From the NCBI GenBank assembly GCA_025201805.1, contig MU619240.1, positions 273,571-337,570 of the forward strand: DNA of 64,000 nucleotides, given 5' to 3'. Source of the stretch: Parasitella parasitica (Eukaryota; Mucoromycota; Mucoromycetes; Mucorales; Mucoraceae). Positions 58,005 through 64,000 of this stretch are shown here, in pieces. The notes under the pieces were generated by a model that saw nothing but the letters and a program-made list of their open reading frames with translations, had not been told where the DNA came from and did not search any database. Within the stretch, counting starts at the first letter, position 1. Each line of letters opens with the position of its first letter. The position numbers and the translations under genes are program-made.

Positions 58005-59075
58005 TTAACTTTTTGTCTTGAATCTGTTATACACTGTGCGCAACACTTCTGAGGTTTTGTAATGGATAACGTTGGTTTGTTTCTTTAGCATATCATGACA
58101 ACCACGCCAGTTCATTCGATTTCTAGTTTCTTTGTACCGCTCAACAAAATCCATGGTGTTTTCAAATCTCTCTTCATCTTGGCTAACCAGTTGAGTCTTT
58201 TCTGGCTCCTCCTTATCAATATTCGCATCGTCAGCTGATCGTTTTACTTGCTTTAACTTTGATATTCCAAGTAGAGCTTCATTTTGAATACAGGGGGAAT
58301 CATATTGTAAACGTTCCGCTATCTCTGGGATTTGTCGGTAATGTTTAACTCCCACACCACAAGCACCGTTGATAGCATTAAGTAATTGTTGCTCTCGATC
58401 AATATTTTCTTGTAAGACTTCTGTTGCAATTGAAAATAATTGTCTAATAGTCAGATTTTCCAACGAGTTATTTTCCAATAAACTAGCCTGTTGCTGAAGT
58501 ATAAAATTTGAAACTGCAGCAAATGGATCAGTTGAGCTGGTAAGCGTAAAAACATTTTGAAGTCTGATCAAATATCCTTTTCTGGCCCAATATTCACAGT
58601 TAAGTGATAAAGCACCATTAACATTTGATAGGCGCATATTTTCAGTAGGTATTGATACATGTTCGGGAGCGAATACCAGTAGTACAGGGAAGACTTGATA
58701 ACGACGATAAGCCATTACACAATAATGAACAACTCTTGCCATGAAATTGACATCAACTGTTCTCTGAACTTCAACGATTATAGGTGATTGCTTTAGGGAT
58801 CTATCTAATGGTTCATATAAAACGTCTGATCTTGATCCGTCAGGCCATTCTGCATCTCCAACTCTGTAATTATCACCATTAACATCCAAAATGGCAGCCG
58901 TAATGATGTTCTTTACGAAAGGATGTTTTAAAATAGTTTTACTGGTCTTGTCAGTACCAGGGCGCTCGACAAATGGGATTCTTGATGTTAACAGGGATTC
59001 TATTTAACAGTTAATTAATAACTTTTCTAGTTGAAAAGAACTACAAGGTTATATAGACTTACGTTTATCAGTCAT
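58005..59075 (-). CDS. PD-(D/E)XK nuclease-like protein, candidate transposase
   Basis: Two exons (59075-59063, 58999-58005) give 335 residues. The 13-nt first exon encodes MTDK and its GTAAGT donor joins an AG acceptor in frame. Residues 58-70 (DGSRSDVLYEPLD, D63) and 77-84 (SPIIVEVQ-like, E81 and Q83) match the D...E-x-Q form of the PD-(D/E)XK fold used by Rpn/transposase_31-like nucleases. The helix MARVVHYCVMAYRRY and strand VFPVLLVFAPEH follow in the expected order. The C-terminal half is helical and charged and has no recognised domain. The gene starts just inside the right inverted repeat. Nuclease activity is inferred from the motif only; a role in excision or integration is a hypothesis. 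Confidence 0.65.
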
Positions 59076-59090
59076 TTCAATAAAAAAAAA

Positions 59091-59245
59091 GAAAGCGTAA
59101 CAAAGCCGTAACGTAACCGTAACAAAACCGTAACGTTTAAATTCCACTGTAACGTAACAAAGCCATATCTTGACGCTGTAAATTTGCAATGAGATCGCGA
59201 CGTTGAATTTGACTACGGTCTAATCGAAAGCACAAGTTAGTCTTA
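59091..59245 (-). repeat. Right terminal inverted repeat of the 5.4-kb element
   Basis: The reverse complement of the left repeat, including about four 11-bp units (59093-59136). Its outer edge may extend to about 59250 or beyond; the left counterpart is hidden by the gap. Confidence 0.85.
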
Positions 59246-59341
59246 TTCTATTGATACTTTGAAATAAATGAAAATAAACTAAAGAGAACGATAAGCTACC
59301 AAATCCGTACTATAGCAAAAGGATTCGAGAATTAGTTTCTA
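59246..59341. other. Spacer between the element and the right IS630 copy
   Basis: About 95 bp ending in TA (59340-59341), the presumed IS630/Tc1 target dinucleotide. The counterpart on the left lies in the gap. Confidence 0.5.
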
Positions 59342-60805
59342 CAGTCGACAAAGGTTGGCCCAATAAAAAAAATAATTGGTCAGCTTGAAATGAGAATGGG
59401 CCACCGATTTTAACAAAAATGGGATCATTTAATACGAAAATGGGTCACCAATAAAGAAATGCAATATGAGGACTAGCCAAATTCTCTCTTCTTTTTCTCT
59501 TCTTGAATTTTTTATATTGCTTAACATAAACAAAGAATACAATTTTGACAGTGAGACAGCACCTGTGATGATACAATCATACATGGACTGGGAAGAGACT
59601 GCAGCACAAAAAGAAGCTAAGAGGAAGACCAAACCTCACTCCGAAGAGCCCCCCCCCACCCCTTGATGTAGTAAAAAAGGAAAGGGGATCATACATCACC
59701 AAGAACGAAGCAAAGGTAGTCAATTTGATCAGTTTATTGCAAGAATTTGAGAATATGTCTATCAGTGAAGCGGGTAGAAAGGTAGGGCTCTCCAAGTCAA
59801 CAGCTATTCGTAAAGTCAAGCAGTGGAATGCAAATGACAAGCGAAATAGTTGAAAAGGGATTCCCTGATTCTATCGCAACCAAAGTAGGAAAGGGACGAC
59901 CAGCAATACTCAAAGACGAACATACTGTATTTATCTTTGAGCTGCTGGCTAATGAGCCAACATTGACAGTCGAAGCTGTTACAGACAACCTGTCAAAAGA
60001 ATTTAGAGATATACAGATCACCCTTAGATCAGTGGAAAATCATATGAAGAAGAAGAAGTGTCGCCTAACCTACAAGCGTATCATTCCTAGATATTATGGC
60101 AGGAACACGGATGAGACTGTTGCCAAAAGACGAGATGCGGTAGCATACTGGGTTAGCCAGAACATAGATTTTATGAATGAAATGCGTGTTCTTGGATGAA
60201 GCTGGATTTAATAGGAGTATGCATCGCTCATATGGATGGTCTGAGGCTGGAACACCTTGCAAAATTGATGTTCAAACGAAGGGAGCAAATGTCAGCATCT
60301 TGGGTGCTATTTGTAAAAAGTGGTTTAATCACATTATCCAGAAAAGAAGTTATACTTGGTGCTAGGAGTGGAAAGCGAACTCGAACTGGTGAGAAATCTC
60401 AGGCCCTCAAGAAAAAGGGTACTACCAGCAATGACTTCCTTGAATACACTTGATACGGCTAACATGAGCTACAAATATCTAGTTCTTGACAATGCATCCA
60501 ATTCACAAGGCTGCACTTATTGAAGATTGGCTTGGTCAACGTGGCTATAAACTTCTCTTTTTGCCTCTTTTTTCTCCTTTTTTTGAATCCAATCGAAGAG
60601 TTTTGGTCCAAGCTGAAGACTGTTGTAAATAACGATCCCTCTTCTGTCAGGCAGAATGAAAAAATCTCTGATCGTATTCGCAATGCATCATTTTACATCA
60701 GCAGAAAAGACTGCGAGAATTGGATAAAGCATTCTTTGACGTTCTGGGAGAGATGCTTGAATTGTGAAAAAGGATTATAAGAGGCAAAATAAAAAGCATG
60801 CAATA
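59342..60805 (+). mobile_element. IS630/Tc1-like DNA transposon, right copy, 3'-truncated
   Basis: It starts with TA|CAGTCGAC and the long terminal region with AAAATGGG-type repeats (59342-59459). The transposase frame follows on the plus strand, nearly identical to the left copy in reverse. After the transposase stop the match to the left copy ends at GCATGC (about 60805) and the second terminus is missing. Compared with the left copy I see only scattered substitutions, so the two shared a recent ancestor. Confidence 0.85.
59462..60780 (+). pseudogene. IS630/Tc1-like DDE transposase, frameshifted (right copy)
   Basis: The N-terminal part shows a helix-turn-helix region (MSISEAGRKVGLSKSTAIRK), then after a frame change GKGRPAILKDEHTVFIFELL, then VFLDEAGFNRSMHRSYGWSE (first D), LVLDNAS and LNPIEEFWSKLK (E). 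Frame changes fall at the same places as in the left copy, so they predate the duplication. The stop is at 60778-60780. It is unlikely to give an active enzyme unless frameshifting or splicing repairs it. Confidence 0.82.
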
Positions 60806-63520
60806 TATATCTTTGAATTCGCTATCAAATAAAGGTTAAAGAAGATTCTAGCAATAATAACATTTCCTATTTTGTTCTGACGGTCTCGAGAAATTCTTTC
60901 GAGAAATTTCTTTCGACCTAGAACTGAACAATCATCATAATGTTTAAATGTTGATAGATTATTTCAGATTTGTAACCGACAATTAAAAAAAAACCATAGC
61001 ATATTCAATTCCTATCCTTATAACTTCACATTTATCATTTTATGTTACATCTGTTGAGTTAAGTCACCGTATCCAATATCGAGGCAAGAATATACAGTCA
61101 GGGCTCGTTATAACGGACAAAAATATGTTTTGTATAGTGAGTTATCCCCTATTCAGAATTCGATACTCTACAGTACAGCTTCTGGAATTTGAAATCTACC
61201 AGAAGCTTATTATGAAGCTTAGCTTTTGTTAGTAAAATTACCCTCAACCTCAACCCTAATCTCTACTAGAGTTTCTATTCTACATGCTTAGCATTAGCAG
61301 CATAAAAAAAGGAGTTCCTGAGCTGATATTAAGCATTATTATAAGTATCAATGTAATAGGGCTTCTCTGTCATTAGTAATTAGCAACTTATGAACAAATA
61401 ACTAGGGATTATTACAGCAAAAGATTGTATTCATTAGTTATCCTCGCCTGCTTCCAATTCGATGAGCCACAACTGTTGTATCATATTACTATGAGGAAAG
61501 GTATACTCGTGGCATCAAAAATACTTACTTTATAGAGCTGTGTCATGTACTAGAATTGACATTGACGTGATATCATCTCCAGATAGATACTTTTTACAGC
61601 TTAAAAGCAAGAACTTTAGCTTTGTATGCCATTTTTTGATTAATTTTCATAATCAAAAGTGCCCTGAAAACACCAAAAATAGTATCCATTGGGAAAAAAC
61701 AATATTATATATGATTTTGGTGCAATTTGAGCATGATTTTTTTTTCGATGCAAAATCACGGATTTTTTCTATTTTTTCCTTGTATCCACACATCCAAAAT
61801 CATTGATTATGCATAATCATCGATTTTGACCTCAGAAATGCGACTTTTTACTATAGCATATATTGGAGGAAAATGATCGTAAAAGACCATTCCTTGATCT
61901 GAAAAACTAAAAATGCGCTCTGATTAAGCAAAATATTGACTTTTCCCTCTTGATATGTTTTGAAGTTTTCTCAGCATAATTCCTTTCATAAGCATATGGG
62001 GATTATGAAATTATACCATCTTGTAAAGCGCCCAAAAATACAGCTATTATCATAGACTGACAGTCGTGGTATGCATAGTATCAAAGAATGATATCTTGTC
62101 TTAAAGAAGTAATTTTGTTTTCTAATTGTACAAATGGAGTTTCTGAAAGAATTTTTCCTTTCTGATTTTGGACGCGTTTAATCTCCGCTATCAATGAAAA
62201 ATGGTGTTATTTTGAAGAAAAGCCCTAGCTTTGAGAAGCCCCAGCTTACCCATTTCAAGAGAAAAAAAATTGTAACTTAGTTTAATTTAATGGTGTTTTT
62301 GTTGGCTTTCCAATGGTAGTACTTGCATGTCTTTATCTGGCCTGGCGATCTCACGCTCCGATTTTCATAAATACTTTTCCGAATAAAGCCAGGAAAGTCG
62401 CTTCCTTCATTCGATGGCAACTTAAAAAAGTACAAAAACTTGCTCCAAACTATGCAAATGTGCAATAAAAAGATGTCTTGTAGTTCAATGCATTACTTTG
62501 CATTACTTTTTTTTTTTTTTTTTTCTGACAATAACACACTGAAGTTCGTGTAGACTAAAAAAAACCAGGCGCCTAAAATCTTCATATCTAGTTTTGCAAA
62601 AGGCACACACTTTTGAGCCATTCCAATATTATAAAAAATATAGACAAGACCTTTATAATAGAAAACGCCAGATCAACTGAAGGTATAAGCAAATGCCAAA
62701 GAAAACGGAACAATCTGCCACCAGGATAACACACATATTCATAAAAAAAAAAATATCATTATAGAAATTTATGAAATCCCATGGACGTAAATGTGTTTAT
62801 CTTCAATCTTGCTCTCCGTTCCTGAATCCAATTAAAGATTTTTAAACCAAAGTCAACAGACACTCTTACACCCAGAATCACAGAAGTTGTCAATTTACAG
62901 CCATAACCTTTTTAAATACTACCTTGAACTTAAAGGTATAATGTAGATTGATTATTTCACAACACATTCTCTTAATATTTTCACTACGGATGAAACAAAG
63001 CAATTATACTTGAAATCTTTTTAGAAACTTCTTAGCTTTCATTAGAAATAAACGGTTTTTTAGCCAGAAACCCAAATATTAATTATCACAATCACCATAA
63101 ACTTTATCATTTACTTGAACTTTTTTTTTTGTCAGAAACGATAAACAGACTGAAGTTAAACTCCTAGTACTCAATGTTTGATTTTTTGAATCTAGGCACT
63201 CTCTTTGTACATTGTCATTTGATGGTATACCATCGAAGCATGGACGAATCGGGCTGAAGCCATCAAGCTTTGCTTTAATGAAAGGAAAGGAACATATCAA
63301 GTGTAGTGTTATTCCTTGAGAATATAGGGTACATACAAGAGACATTGCATTGTCTGGATATTCAATAGGAAGATGACGTACAATTGAGATTAAGTGGTAC
63401 ATTTTGTCAAGCGGGCTTGAAAGAGGGGCGAGCAGCAAAGAAAAAAGACGCGCAATCAGTTGCAACGCTTTCCTCTTTTTTCTTTTTTCGTTTTACTTGA
63501 ATACATATACTATTACAACA
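60806..63520. other. Gene-poor stretch with no supported gene
   Basis: About 2.7 kb of AT-rich DNA. It contains a solo transposon-terminus-like sequence at 61095 and a T-run (62509-62524). The left part of the RPN9 promoter lies at its right end. No ORF has recognisable sequence. Confidence 0.5.
61093..61125 (+). repeat. Solo Tc1/mariner (pogo-like) terminus
   Basis: TA|CAGTCAGGGCTCGTTATAAC followed by GGACAAAAA resembles the CAGTC...CTCGTTATAACGGAC ends of fungal Tc1/mariner-pogo elements. No inverted partner or transposase was found in the window. Confidence 0.4.
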
Positions 63521-64000
63521 ATGACTCAGAATATGGAAGTAGATTTCGATGTACCCAAGTTTCTCTATGAAGAGAGACAAAAGGCACCCTCTCAGCTCCA
63601 ACATTATTACAGTACATTTGAAGAGCTCTATGAAAGAAAGTAAGAAAACTCCATCAAGCAACTCGCGTAACAGAGCATTTATCAAATTAAATTGTAGGTT
63701 ATGGCATCAATTGACAACCAAGGTTCTGGATTTTTACAATGAGCCCGAGTCTGCTCCTTTCCAAATTTCACTTTTCCAAAACTTTGTTGCTGAATGGGAA
63801 GACAAAACCAATAAACTATCACTTGTCTCCATCGCCCTTCAAGCCGCCAAGCAATTTCCAGGTAATTTCAATATAGAATATGCTCGGATTGGATGGTGTC
63901 ATTGAAAAAAAAAAAATTCCCTGTAGATCTGACCGAATCCGTCAACTTTTTGAATGAGATTATCAAAAAGGTCGATGCGCCTGAGACTAAAGATGTTTAC
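63521..64000 (+). CDS. RPN9: 26S proteasome regulatory subunit RPN9/PSMD13, N-terminal part
   Basis: A non-ATPase subunit of the proteasome lid with TPR-like helices and a C-terminal PCI domain. Three exon parts are visible: 63521-63639, 63698-63861 and 63927 to the window end, with the rest beyond 64000. The sequence SQLQHYYSTFEELYERKLWH, then LFQNFVAEWEDKTNKLSLVS and ALQAAKQFP, DLTESVNFLNEIIKKVD matches the start of fungal and animal Rpn9. The ATG at 63521 (MTQNMEVDF) is preferred over the open frame upstream, which is low in complexity and not family-like. The gene is truncated by the window, not damaged. Confidence 0.88.

Larger units (their letters stand above)
53876..59245. mobile_element. 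Putative TIR transposon with paired PD-(D/E)XK-like genes and an internal Helitron-type helicase
   Basis: Inverted repeats bound this unit: 53876-54010 and the reverse complement of 59091-59245 share about 130 bp with two mismatches (for example TTGCAAATTTACAGCGTCAA in both). Just inside the left repeat is an 11-bp satellite. Two paralogous genes read inward from the two ends (54485-55093 plus strand, 59075-58005 minus strand). A PIF1-type helicase pseudogene (55212-57438) lies between them. No DDE or tyrosine/serine recombinase is visible, so the PD-(D/E)XK-like protein is the best transposase candidate. The left outer border is hidden by the gap. Confidence 0.55.

Noticed and set aside
1-64000. 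tRNA, rRNA and CRISPR search by eye
   Set aside because: No B-box-like GGTTCGANTCC with a matching A-box and stem, no rRNA-like conserved blocks and no regularly spaced identical repeats were seen.

Overview
This is a nuclear window from a filamentous fungus, most likely an early-diverging Mucoromycota (Mucorales-like) species. The reasons are AT-rich intergenic DNA, many short introns (about 50-65 bp, GT-AG with occasional GC-AG), a fungal gene set (CreA/Mig1-type regulator, Zn2Cys6 factor, RCH1, AYR1), and the mix of mobile elements (IS630/Tc1-like, Helitron, LINE, Harbinger remnant). There is one protein-coding gene per roughly 2-3 kb outside the repeats. I saw no rRNA, tRNA or CRISPR. Four runs of N (3163-3172, 26614-26948, 37262-37351, 53131-53875) are assembly gaps.

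Layout. 1-3.5 kb: gene-poor, with a Harbinger-type transposase remnant and a short GC-richer repeat. 3.5-7.9 kb: ATG7 (-) and a CreA/Mig1-like C2H2 regulator (+). 10.4-15.4 kb: protoporphyrinogen oxidase (-) diverging from a 4E-T-like eIF4E-binding protein (+). 17.7-25.4 kb: F-box protein (-), ERV1 sulfhydryl oxidase (-) head-to-head with a Zn2Cys6 factor (+), a secreted cytidine-deaminase-fold protein (+) and an isopenicillin-N-synthase-like oxygenase (+). 26-30.5 kb: LINE remnant at a gap, an AYR1-like dehydrogenase (-), a small ORF (-). 32-37 kb: TauD-type oxygenase (+), Notchless/RSA4 (+), converging on DUS1 (-). 40.6-49.5 kb: a compact run of RCH1, COA6, OTUD6-like and MsrA (all +), converging on TFIIIC90 (-) and a small Erf4-like membrane protein (-). 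49.9-51.6 kb: DUF1479 oxygenase (-). 52-60.8 kb: a mobile-element complex. 63.5 kb-end: start of RPN9 (+).

The host genes are mostly housekeeping: autophagy, haem synthesis, mitochondrial intermembrane-space oxidative folding and cytochrome oxidase assembly, ribosome biogenesis, tRNA modification, Pol III transcription, proteasome. They do not form one pathway. Three unrelated Fe(II)/2-oxoglutarate-type oxygenase families occur separately.

The most unusual region is 52-60.8 kb. A 5.4-kb unit has inverted terminal repeats (53876-54010 and 59091-59245). It carries two paralogous PD-(D/E)XK-like genes reading inward from the two ends. One keeps acidic residues at the expected D and E-x-Q positions; the other has lost them. 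Between them lies a Helitron-type PIF1 helicase frame with two in-frame stops, and a 36-unit 11-bp satellite sits just inside the left repeat. Outside each repeat lies a nearly identical IS630/Tc1-like element in opposite orientation, so the inverted arms appear to be at least 1.5 kb long. This is the best candidate here for a poorly described transposon type.
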